Shown here: positions 7,853-14,513 of the stretch, piece after piece | Layout: every line of letters begins with the position of its first letter | How positions within the stretch are numbered: the first letter of the stretch is position 1 | From: Chloroflexia bacterium | GTDB taxonomy: Bacteria; Chloroflexota; Chloroflexia; Thermomicrobiales; JALYUS01 | NCBI GenBank assembly: GCA_025928215.1 | Contig: JAICJW010000039.1 | Span: 1 to 16,463, forward strand | Direction of reading: 5' to 3' | Length of the DNA stretch: 16,463 bases | Position numbers and translations under genes: made by a program | Notes under the pieces: model-generated | What the model saw: the letters and a program-made list of their open reading frames with translations, nothing else | Told to the model about the DNA's origin: nothing | Databases searched by the model: none

Positions 7853-7879
7853 TTGCCTTGATACGCCTCGCCCTATACT
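7853..7879 (+). promoter_or_regulatory. Candidate activator-dependent promoter for the USP-kimA genes
   Basis: TATACT (7874-7879) is a near-consensus -10 box. The only -35 candidate at usable distance is TTGCCT (7853-7858), with a short 15-bp spacer. A closer TTGATA (7858-7863) leaves only 10 bp and cannot serve. A good -10 with a poor -35 fits a promoter needing an activator. Transcription would begin near 7886, about 37 nt before the USP start. Confidence 0.35.
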
Positions 7880-7922
7880 CCGCGTGAAGGCTGGTCTGAT
7901 GCCTTGATCGGAGCGCGAGCAG

Positions 7923-8468
7923 ATGCACCTGTTTGTTCCCTTTGATGATTCCGAACTCGCACGCATCGCGCTCGCCGATGCGTGCCGGACGCTGACGCCG
8001 CTCGATCACCTGACGGTGATGGCAGCGATCATCGTTCCCGCCTCCCTGGAGATGGGGGTATCGGCGGGCGAAATCTGGAAACAGACCTGTCGCGCCGAAA
8101 TCCGGCTCACTCATGCGCGGGAGTGTGCGGAGCATGACGCGCATTTCGGTGGCGGGCTGCGTTGCGTGCGGGTGCAGGCGCGGACAGCCGTCGGGGCGAT
8201 CATCGCCGGAGCAATGCACTACGAGGCCGACATTATCGTCCTCGCGCGGCATGCGGGCGTGCGTGGATGTCTCGCATCATGCTTCGGGCCACTTCCGACT
8301 ATCGTGCGACGTGCGCCCTGTACGGTCCGTGTGCTGTATGGAGGCGCCTCTTCGGATCATTGCGGGGTAGTGGATGCGACGGGAAACGACGGTCGGGTCT
8401 CCGGTATCAACCAATGTGCTGTGCCGCGTGGCACAGCTGTATGGAGGAATCACTGCGCATGCCAGTGA
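7923..8468 (+). CDS. Universal stress protein (UspA family) with altered ATP-binding loop
   Basis: 181 residues. Residues 1-139 fit a single UspA fold: MHLFVPFDDSELARIAL at the first strand and helix, ADIIVLARHAG for the fourth strand, and RRAPCTVRVLYG for the last strand. The nucleotide motif G-x2-G-x9-G-(S/T) appears here as R109-HA-G112-VRGCLASCF-G122-P, so the first glycine and the final Ser/Thr are replaced. ATP binding is therefore doubtful. A 42-residue tail (140-181) is not typical of the family; its 3' end contains a strong hairpin and the kimA ribosome site, and it overlaps kimA by 10 bp. GGAG lies nine bases before ATG 7923. Its place between KdpDE-like regulators and kimA suggests a role in K+ control. 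It could supply in trans the USP domain missing from the kinase, but that is speculation. Confidence 0.75.
   Translation: MHLFVPFDDSELARIALADACRTLTPLDHLTVMAAIIVPASLEMGVSAGEIWKQTCRAEIRLTHARECAEHDAHFGGGLRCVRVQARTAVGAIIAGAMHYEADIIVLARHAGVRGCLASCFGPLPTIVRRAPCTVRVLYGGASSDHCGVVDATGNDGRVSGINQCAVPRGTAVWRNHCACQ
8418..8437 (+). promoter_or_regulatory. Strong hairpin just upstream of the kimA ribosome-binding site
   Basis: GCTGTGCC (8418-8425) pairs perfectly with GGCACAGC (8430-8437) around a GCGT loop. The GGAGG ribosome site of kimA begins five bases later (8443-8447). An 8-bp stem so close to the site could tune kimA translation or couple it to translation of the USP tail, which must open this stem. 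No T-run follows, so it is not a standard terminator. Confidence 0.4.
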
Positions 8469-10594
8469 ATAAGCCGGAGGAGTCACCCACAGCCGGTGTA
8501 CTCAGCAACGAATCCATAAAGGAAATGCACGAATCTGTTGACGTGATCGCGGAAGTTGAGCAGGCTCCACGAGATGGCGCGCGTTCTCTCATGAGGCGGC
8601 GCGCGATCATGCCCGATATTGACTGGTGGGAGGAGCGTCGAGGAACGCTCCCCGGTAACCGATACGTCCGTGTGCTGCGCGCGGCAGACCGGGGGTTTAC
8701 GGAAGTTGGCCCCTCGACGTTGCGTGCGGGCGAAGGCGCCACGGCTCCCCGGACGGGCATCGGGCGGGTGATGACCGGCCTCAAGCGCGCCCTGATCGGC
8801 CGCCCGATCGCTAGCGAGCATGCCATCCACGAGCGATTGACGAAGGCCAAGGCACTCGCCGTCCTCTCGTCCGACGCGCTCTCCTCGGTGGCATACGCGA
8901 CGGAGGAGACGCTGACGATTCTCGTGCTTGCCGGCGCGGCCGCCCTGCGATTTACGCTGCCTATCTCGATCGCGATTGTCGTTTTGCTCGCCATCGTCGC
9001 CATCTCCTACCGGCAGACGATTTACGCGTACCCGAATGGGGGCGGCTCGTATATTGTTGCCAAAGAGAACCTCGGCATGCTGCCGGGGCTCATCGCGGCA
9101 GGATCGCTGCTGATTGACTATGTGCTGACGGTCTCGGTGAGCGTCTCGGCGGGCGTTCTTGCGGTCGTTTCCGCGTTTCCCGCCACCGCCGCGTATACCG
9201 TCCCGATGGGCGTCCTCTTCATTCTTCTCATCATGCTCGGCAACCTGCGCGGCGTGCGAGAGAGTGGCACGATCTTCGCCATCCCGACGTACATCTTCGT
9301 CGTCGGCATGCTGGCGCTCATCGCCATTGGGCTGGTGCGCGTGCTCACCGGCGATCCGGCGGCGACCTCGACCCCGCGCGACGCACTCCACGCGACGGAA
9401 GGCATTGGCATCTTCCTCGTCCTGCGTGCCTTCACCTCCGGCTGCACGGCGCTGACGGGTGTGGAGGCGATCTCGAATGGCATCCCCGCCTTCAAGAAGC
9501 CGGAATCGAAAAATGCCGCGACCACGCTCATCGTGATGGTCACGCTGTTAGGCACGATGTTCATGGGCATCTCGTTCCTCGCGCACCACTATGGTATCAC
9601 CCCGCGCGACAACGAATCCGTCATCTCGCAGATCGCGGAGCACGTCTTCGGCGGCCGGAACGCGGCCTATTTCGTCATCCAACTCGCCACGACGCTGATC
9701 CTCGTCCTCGCGGCGAACACGAGCTACGCGGATTTCCCGCGTCTCGGCTCGATCCTCGCGCGGGACGGCTTTCTTCCCCGGCAATTCCAATTTCGGGGCG
9801 ACCGCCTTGCCTTCACGACCGGCATCGTTGTTCTCACCGTCCTCTCCAGCCTCTTGTATATCCTCTTCGCCGGTCAGACGGACCGGCTGATCCCCCTCTA
9901 CGCGGTCGGCGTCTTCATCTCCTTTACCCTGTCACAGGCGGGGATGGTGCGCCACTGGCTGCGCGCGCCGGGTAACCATCGGCGGAATATGGCCGTCAAT
10001 GGGACCGGCGCGGTCGCGACGGGGATCGTGGCGATGTTGTTCGCCTACACGAAATTCCTCTATGGTGCGTGGCTGGTTATCATTATCATCCCAATAATTG
10101 TGCTCCTCTGCCTGGGTGTCGCCCGCCATTATCGCTCCGTTGCGGGGCAGGTGCGCCTGCCGGACGACGGCCCATCCATGCCACGGGCTGTCGAGCAGGT
10201 TGTCGTCGTGCCGATTGCGCAGATGGATAAAGTGAGTCTCAATGCGCTCGTCTATGCCCGCGCGCTCTCTGCGAATGTTGTGGCGGTCCATGTGACGGAT
10301 GACGCAGAGGAAGCGGCGCAGTTGCAGGAGCAATGGACGCGCTGGGGCGAAGGTATCAACCTCGTCATCTTAGAGTCGCCTTATCGCTCGCTCACCGGGC
10401 CGCTCCTTTCGTACATTGACCTCGTGCAGCGCAAGCGTCCCAAGGCGATTGTGACGGTGCTGGTACCGGAATACGTCCCCCTTCATTGGTGGGAGCAAAC
10501 CCTCCACTCGCAGACCGCCTTGCGTCTCAAAGCGGCCCTCCTGTTCCGCCCGAACACCGTCGTCACCAGCGTGCCGTATCACAGCAAGAACTGA
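8459..10594 (+). CDS. kimA: KimA-family potassium/proton symporter (KUP/APC superfamily)
   Basis: 711 residues from ATG 8459, preceded by GGAGG at 8443-8447. The frame is open further upstream, but that part overlaps the USP gene in shadow frame. The transporter core begins at LKRALIGRPIASEHAIHERL and shows the KimA/YdaO pattern throughout. Examples are KALAVLSSDALSSVAYATEE (Asp139, Tyr146), YAYPNGGGSYIVAKENLG, GSLLIDYVLTVSVSVSAG (Asp220, Tyr221, Ser228), SGCTALTGVEAISNGIPAF and DRLIPLYAVGVFISFTLSQ. As far as I recall, the equivalent acidic, tyrosine, serine and threonine/glutamate positions line the K+ site in Bacillus subtilis KimA. About 12 membrane helices are visible. Residues about 576-711 form a soluble USP-like C-terminal domain, as in KimA. 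A 105-residue hydrophilic N-terminal extension precedes the core and is absent from the Bacillus protein. A generic amino acid permease is the alternative, but the motifs favour KimA strongly. Confidence 0.85.
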   Translation: MPVNKPEESPTAGVLSNESIKEMHESVDVIAEVEQAPRDGARSLMRRRAIMPDIDWWEERRGTLPGNRYVRVLRAADRGFTEVGPSTLRAGEGATAPRTGIGRVMTGLKRALIGRPIASEHAIHERLTKAKALAVLSSDALSSVAYATEETLTILVLAGAAALRFTLPISIAIVVLLAIVAISYRQTIYAYPNGGGSYIVAKENLGMLPGLIAAGSLLIDYVLTVSVSVSAGVLAVVSAFPATAAYTVPMGVLFILLIMLGNLRGVRESGTIFAIPTYIFVVGMLALIAIGLVRVLTGDPAATSTPRDALHATEGIGIFLVLRAFTSGCTALTGVEAISNGIPAFKKPESKNAATTLIVMVTLLGTMFMGISFLAHHYGITPRDNESVISQIAEHVFGGRNAAYFVIQLATTLILVLAANTSYADFPRLGSILARDGFLPRQFQFRGDRLAFTTGIVVLTVLSSLLYILFAGQTDRLIPLYAVGVFISFTLSQAGMVRHWLRAPGNHRRNMAVNGTGAVATGIVAMLFAYTKFLYGAWLVIIIIPIIVLLCLGVARHYRSVAGQVRLPDDGPSMPRAVEQVVVVPIAQMDKVSLNALVYARALSANVVAVHVTDDAEEAAQLQEQWTRWGEGINLVILESPYRSLTGPLLSYIDLVQRKRPKAIVTVLVPEYVPLHWWEQTLHSQTALRLKAALLFRPNTVVTSVPYHSKN

Positions 10595-10678
10595 GGCATG
10601 AGAGCGTTCAACGCTTCGATGGTCCGCGATGTGGATAGTCCAGGGTACATATCGCGCGTCCCGGAAATGCTCAGCCCA

Positions 10679-10710
10679 CCCGACCGATTCCCCGATGGGA
10701 ATCGGTCGGG
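10679..10710. terminator. Perfect 14-bp hairpin between convergent kimA and GH57 genes
   Basis: Arms at 10679-10692 and 10697-10710 pair without mismatch around a CGAT loop (sequence core CGACCGATTCCC / GGGAATCGGTCG). It lies 85 bp after the kimA stop and 45 bp after the GH57 stop on the opposite strand. It is symmetrical and has no clear T-run on either side, so it would act as a bidirectional, U-tract-poor terminator or 3'-end stabiliser. Confidence 0.6.
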
Positions 10711-10754
10711 GGTTCGTTGGCGCATGCGAGCCCGTAGGGACGAGGGGAAAAAGG

Positions 10755-13028
10755 TCAAACGGTTCCACGCTCATTGCTCGGCTGCGCGACGCCTGCGGTC
10801 CAATAGACGCTGCCTTCCCACGTCTGTTCGGGATCGAGCATCAGGGGCCAGCGGGCGATGAGGCTGGTACCTTGATAGACGCGCTCGAAGCCGCCCTCGG
10901 AGTTGGAAACGGTTTCGATGGGCAGTTTCCAGAGGTCGGCGGGTGGGTTCAGCATCAGGGACAGGTTGACATCGAGATACGTATTGCCGAGATGGAGTTC
11001 GGCGGCCTTCTGCCACGATTCGGGCGTGTCGTGGTAGGTCGTCAGCGCGGGATGGTCCGGCAGCCAGGTATAACACTGATCGTTATGCCCGCCGCCTTGC
11101 AGATTGACATTCCACTCGGAGGCGAAGATGAGCGCCACCGGCCACGGCCCGCGATTCGTGACGCGGTAATGGCAGGTGAAGGCGGCGCCAATCGTCTGCA
11201 CCATATAGGTCTTCTCAATCGTCAGAGACGACGCGCCGCCGTCCGGCCAGATAATTTGTCCGTCCCGACGGAGTGTGAATTTCCAGGTGCGCGCCTGCTC
11301 ATCCCCCGCGGGGGCGAAGGAGGCGGTCGCCTCGTCAATCGGGTCGAGCATCCAGGCGCTGCGCGCGAAATCGCCCCGGTCGGTATAGTGCCCGAAGCGG
11401 AAATCATCCGGCCCGACCTCGGCATCCAGCAGATGCTCAATACCGCCGCCCCGGTCGTAGGTATCGTAGGTAAGGTAATCCTCCAACCCCGCCTCGCGGA
11501 AGCGGACAACGCCGTGAATGTTCGCGGGTTCGTTCCCTGCCTCGGCCTGCGCGTTCGCATCCGCCGCTGTTGGTTCCGCGCCCTCCGCAGGCGCTGGATC
11601 GCGATATGCTTCATGCGCGTGCATGCGAACCGTCTCGTGGTATGCCTCCGGGCGGCGAGCGAGCGTGTCGAGCGCGTTGACAGCGGCGCGACGGATGTCC
11701 CACTGCTGGAGCATGCCTCCCTCGCCGGGATCAAGCAGCAGATTTTGATGCTGGCCGGTCAGCAGCAACTCGGGCGCGCCGTCCGCGTCGAGGTCGCGCA
11801 CCTCGTACTGAAACCAGTCCATCGCATCCGGGTGAAGGATCGCATCGGCGGCGTTTTCGGCGAGCAGGAGGCGGTGCGTCGTCTCGGCGCGCATGTGGTT
11901 CATGTAGATGCCGCCGAAGACGCCATGCCAATAGGAGTCGTTGTTCTGCCCGCGATAGAGTTCGAGCAGCCCGCCATCCCCCGCGCCGCCTGCCGCCCGC
12001 GCCGCGTGGACTTTCGCGTGCGTGCGGAGCATTCGCTTATGCAGGCGGTTAATCTCCGGATACTTCGTCATGAAGGAGCGCCAGAAGCCGCCGCGCATCC
12101 AGCGGGCCACGTCAGGCCGCGCCGCCTCCATCTCGTGCCGTACCTGCTCGAATTGCGCGGCGGCATGGGCAGGCAATACCCACTCGCTCATCTCGACGTA
12201 CGACGCGGTCGGCAGGTAGATGCGGCCGATTGCCGGATAATTGCGGCGATAGTCGCCGAGTGGCATCGTCAGGAGCCAGTCGCGGTTCTCCTCCAGCGCG
12301 GTGAAGAGGCGATCCATGTAGCCACGCGCCCAGACATGCTCATACGTGCTCGGCCACGCGCCGAACTTCTCGCCGTCATCGCCCATCACCGCGATCGGCA
12401 ACTGCCCTGTGGGGGGGCGCGCCGCCAGCCCACGCAGGAAGTCAATCGTCTCCTCGACGGGTCGCCACGGCACGGTATAGCGGAGTGAATAGAGCGAGGG
12501 AAAGACGCCGATTGGTCGCCCGTCGTCCTCGGTCAGGTAATAGCCATAGAGGTCGTCCGGGCTGACACCGGAGGCGAGGAGGTGCGTGTCGTCCACAATC
12601 GTCCACTGCATGCCGGCGTCCACGAGCGAATGGGGTAGCCCCGGCTCCCAGACGCGCTCTGCCAGCCACATGCCGGTCGGCGTCGTCCCGAACGTCTCCT
12701 GCACGGCATCGGCGAGCGCGCGGATCTGCCCGACGCGGTCCACCTCCGGCAGCACGGCAAGCACCGGCTCGTAGAAGCCGCCGCCGACGACTTCCACTTG
12801 CCCCCGCTCGGCAAGCGCGCGGATGCGGTCGAGCAGATCGGGATGGGTGACACGCAACCAGTCAAGGAGCGAGCCGGTATAGTGGAGGCCGACGCGTACG
12901 CCCGGGTGCCGTTCGAGCGCGGCAACCATCGGCTCATATGCCTTCGCATAGTGTTCCTCATTGACCCAGCCGAAGTTGCCGATTGGCTGGTGATTATGGA
13001 AAACAAGCCCGAGCACAACCTGGCCCAT
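10755..13028 (-). CDS. Glycoside hydrolase family 57 alpha-amylase / 4-alpha-glucanotransferase-like enzyme
   Basis: 757 residues, no signal peptide, so an intracellular alpha-glucan or glycogen enzyme. The five GH57 conserved regions appear in order: FHNHQP (10-15), VEVVGGGFYEP (78-88), MWLAERVWEP (120-129) with nucleophile Glu124, MGDDGEKFGAWP (215-226) with acid/base Asp217 or Asp218, and the tryptophan/lysine region FWRSFMTKYPEINRLHKRML. The catalytic barrel with its helical part covers roughly residues 1-345. The rest is the beta-sandwich C-terminal region of the DUF1925/DUF1926 type seen in archaeal 4-alpha-glucanotransferases and PF0272-like amylases. An Ala/Glu/Pro-rich linker (about 503-532) interrupts it. 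AAGGAG stands five bases before the ATG. Hydrolase or transferase activity cannot be separated by sequence alone. The gene is monocistronic and convergent with kimA. Confidence 0.88.
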   Translation of the reverse strand: MGQVVLGLVFHNHQPIGNFGWVNEEHYAKAYEPMVAALERHPGVRVGLHYTGSLLDWLRVTHPDLLDRIRALAERGQVEVVGGGFYEPVLAVLPEVDRVGQIRALADAVQETFGTTPTGMWLAERVWEPGLPHSLVDAGMQWTIVDDTHLLASGVSPDDLYGYYLTEDDGRPIGVFPSLYSLRYTVPWRPVEETIDFLRGLAARPPTGQLPIAVMGDDGEKFGAWPSTYEHVWARGYMDRLFTALEENRDWLLTMPLGDYRRNYPAIGRIYLPTASYVEMSEWVLPAHAAAQFEQVRHEMEAARPDVARWMRGGFWRSFMTKYPEINRLHKRMLRTHAKVHAARAAGGAGDGGLLELYRGQNNDSYWHGVFGGIYMNHMRAETTHRLLLAENAADAILHPDAMDWFQYEVRDLDADGAPELLLTGQHQNLLLDPGEGGMLQQWDIRRAAVNALDTLARRPEAYHETVRMHAHEAYRDPAPAEGAEPTAADANAQAEAGNEPANIHGVVRFREAGLEDYLTYDTYDRGGGIEHLLDAEVGPDDFRFGHYTDRGDFARSAWMLDPIDEATASFAPAGDEQARTWKFTLRRDGQIIWPDGGASSLTIEKTYMVQTIGAAFTCHYRVTNRGPWPVALIFASEWNVNLQGGGHNDQCYTWLPDHPALTTYHDTPESWQKAAELHLGNTYLDVNLSLMLNPPADLWKLPIETVSNSEGGFERVYQGTSLIARWPLMLDPEQTWEGSVYWTAGVAQPSNERGTV

Positions 13029-13124
13029 ATCTGCTCCTTACACGGTTGGTGGGATACATCGTTGCCGCCGAACGCGACATCCTCCCATGTCCGTGGCGCA
13101 TCCACCGTGCCACGACAGATCGCA

Positions 13125-13154
13125 AGTATCGGTTCGCCACCGGTGATTGTCCAA
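13125..13154 (-). promoter_or_regulatory. Candidate promoter of the GH57 gene
   Basis: On the minus strand TTGGAC (complement of 13149-13154), an 18-base spacer and GATACT (complement of 13125-13130) resemble a sigma70 promoter. The predicted start near 13118 leaves a leader of about 90 nt before the ATG at 13028. Both hexamers are one or two bases from consensus. Confidence 0.33.
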
Positions 13155-13177
13155 CGCCGTATCATTCGACACACGAA

Positions 13178-13378
13178 CTACTGATGGTGGGCCGACAAGA
13201 CCTTGCCACCGCCATAGCCGGACATGATCGCCAAGCACTCATCTGACGGCACGACAAACGCCCCGAAGATATAACGGGCATGCTCGCCTTCGTGCGGTAC
13301 ACAATTGAAGAAGCAGAGAAGAATTCTGGTGGCGTCGGGCTTGAGAGCCGGTTTCAGAACCTCATCCCCTGATCCCTC
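13178..13378 (-). pseudogene. Start-less open frame, possible gene remnant
   Basis: Between an in-frame stop (complement of 13379-13381) and a TAG (complement of 13178-13180) lie 66 codons. They read like an ordinary protein: DEVLKPALKPDATRILLCFF, then NCVPHEGEHARYIFGAF, VVPSDECLAIMSGYGGG. The only ATG is 17 codons from the end and there is no ribosome site at the 5' end, so it is unlikely to be a complete gene. The family is not recognised. It could equally be a chance frame in spacer DNA. Confidence 0.3.
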
Positions 13379-13413
13379 TCACTGCCCAGTGGGCACCTGC
13401 GATGGTGAGGGGG
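13374..13413 (-). terminator. Imperfect hairpin downstream of the lyase operon
   Basis: CCCTCTCAC (13374-13382) pairs with GTGAGGGGG (13405-13413) at eight of nine positions. Inside it lies the palindrome TGCCCA-G-TGGGCA (13383-13395). It sits about 57 bp beyond the stop codon of the CitE-like gene, the last gene of its operon, so it may end the transcript. There is no T-run. Confidence 0.3.
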
Positions 13414-13470
13414 GCCAGCAGGTTGAAATAGACCTAAGTCCCGCCGCCATCATTGTATGAGATCATGGCA

Positions 13471-14403
13471 TCAAGCATCCCGCGCGGCGGCAAGCGCATG
13501 TTTCTGGACGATAGCGCGAGCGACGCGGAGGGAGGCGGCATCTACCATCTTGCCATCCACGGTGATCGCGCCCGTACCGGCACGCATCGCCTCTTCATAG
13601 GCATCCAGCACCCGCTGTGCCCACGTCACTTGCGATGCGGGCAGCGAGAAGACGCGGTTCAGGGTCTCAATCTGGCTCGGATGGATCGCCCATTTGCCGT
13701 CGAAGCCCATCACGCGACCAATCTCACACGCTTTCTCGAACCCCTCCATATCGCGGAAGGCGCCGTACGGCCCATCCATGCACCGCTTCCCGTACGCTCG
13801 CGCCGCGACGACCACGGCCTGCATAATCGCGTGCCAGCGATGGCCCGGATAGAGGGCGTCGTTCTCGTCCGGCACGCCGATCACGTCCATTGGCATCTGC
13901 ACAGAGGCCGCATAATCTCCCGGCCCGTAGATGATCGTCTCCACCCGCGCCGAGCAGGCGGCGATCGCATTGACATTGATGCAGCCGAGCGCCGTCTCGA
14001 TCTGCGCTTCGATGCCGATGCGGTTGGCAAATCCCTTCGCCATCTCGATCTGCGTCAGCAGCGTCTCCACGACATAGACATCCTCCGGGCGGTCCACCTT
14101 CGGCAGCATGACGAGATCGAGATGGTCGCCCGCCGCCTCAACGACCTCGATCAGATCGCGATAGGCGAAGGGCGTGTCAAGCGCGTTCATGCGGAAGAGG
14201 CGCAGACTGGGGCCGAAGTCGAGATGCAGGAGCGCGTGGATGACATTGGCGCGGCTCGCCGCCTTCTCGCTCGGCGCGACGGCGTCCTCCAGATCAATGC
14301 AGACGGCATCGGCGGCGGATGCGGCCGCCTTCGCGATCATCTGCGGATTCGATGCCGGCACGAGCAACACCGAGCGCTCCAGCCGGTCTGACGGATCAGA
14401 CAC
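13471..14403 (-). CDS. HpcH/HpaI-CitE family acyl-CoA lyase (malyl-/citramalyl-CoA lyase type)
   Basis: 310 residues starting at GTG (complement of 14401-14403). An in-frame stop lies six codons upstream and AAGGAG lies nine bases before, so no other start is possible. The fold is a TIM barrel with family motifs: SVLLVPASNP (11-20), IDLEDAV (36-42), substrate Arg71 in LFRMNALDT, Mg ligands Glu136 in IEAQIETALG and Asp163 in IYGPGDYAAS, GKRCMDGPYG, and the C-terminal GKWAIHPSQIETLN that closes the active site in CoA lyases. It lacks the features of citrate lyase operons (no citF or citD nearby). Stand-alone homologues cleave L-malyl-CoA, beta-methylmalyl-CoA or (S)-citramalyl-CoA. Operon partners (MaoC hydratase, class III CoA-transferase) favour citramalyl-CoA to acetyl-CoA plus pyruvate. 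Exact substrate and stereochemistry are unproven. Confidence 0.85.
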   Translation of the reverse strand: MSDPSDRLERSVLLVPASNPQMIAKAAASAADAVCIDLEDAVAPSEKAASRANVIHALLHLDFGPSLRLFRMNALDTPFAYRDLIEVVEAAGDHLDLVMLPKVDRPEDVYVVETLLTQIEMAKGFANRIGIEAQIETALGCINVNAIAACSARVETIIYGPGDYAASVQMPMDVIGVPDENDALYPGHRWHAIMQAVVVAARAYGKRCMDGPYGAFRDMEGFEKACEIGRVMGFDGKWAIHPSQIETLNRVFSLPASQVTWAQRVLDAYEEAMRAGTGAITVDGKMVDAASLRVARAIVQKHALAAARDA

Positions 14404-14420
14404 GATATGAGACTCCTTCT

Positions 14421-14513
14421 AACCGCAGAGACGCAGAGGGCGCAGAGAAAGAGAAGAGAAAGAGGAAATCAATTCCTTCTTTCCCTCTCTGCGTTCTCTC
14501 CGTCTCCGCGGTT
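14421..14513. repeat. 93-bp imperfect palindrome of the dispersed ACCGCAGAGACGCAGAG class
   Basis: The left arm begins AACCGCAGAGACGCAGAGGG. The reverse complement of the right arm begins AACCGCGGAGACGGAGAGAA and continues CGCAGAGAGGGAAAG, so the two ends match with a few substitutions and would fold into a long purine/pyrimidine hairpin. Translated, it gives the familiar spurious peptide NRRDAEGAEKEKRK...PLCVLSVSAVQ, which litters annotations of many genomes. It starts directly beside the ribosome site of the lyase gene (AAGGAG at 14413-14418). It ends on the first base of the maoC stop codon, so it fills the whole gap between the two genes. It is probably a non-autonomous REP/MITE-like element. 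Confidence 0.8.

Larger units (their letters stand above)
13029..13470. other. 442-bp stretch without an intact gene between GH57 and the lyase gene
   Basis: The left part holds the GH57 ribosome site and a candidate promoter at 13125-13154. The centre holds a start-less open frame on the minus strand (13178-13378). The right part holds an imperfect hairpin (13374-13413) downstream of the lyase stop codon. Base composition is less GC-biased than the flanking genes. Short plus-strand frames here have no ribosome site or family resemblance. The stretch probably combines a promoter, a 3' end and decayed sequence. Confidence 0.5.

Noticed and set aside
3979..7861. Identical 11-mer CGTTGCCTTGA near two promoters (3979-3989 and 7851-7861)
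   Set aside because: Exact 11-base matches are expected many times by chance in 16 kb, and the distances to the -10 boxes differ.
8330..8458. Possible c-di-AMP (ydaO-type) riboswitch before kimA
   Set aside because: The space lies inside the USP gene. I could not find the conserved ydaO sequence blocks or multi-helix layout, only a simple hairpin.
10629..12488. 619-codon plus-strand open frame opposite the GH57 gene
   Set aside because: It shadows a gene with all five GH57 motifs, runs through the intergenic hairpin and has no credible ribosome site or domain.
13453..14391. 312-codon plus-strand open frame opposite the lyase gene
   Set aside because: It is arginine- and histidine-rich shadow coding with no motifs; the minus-strand frame has all CitE family residues.
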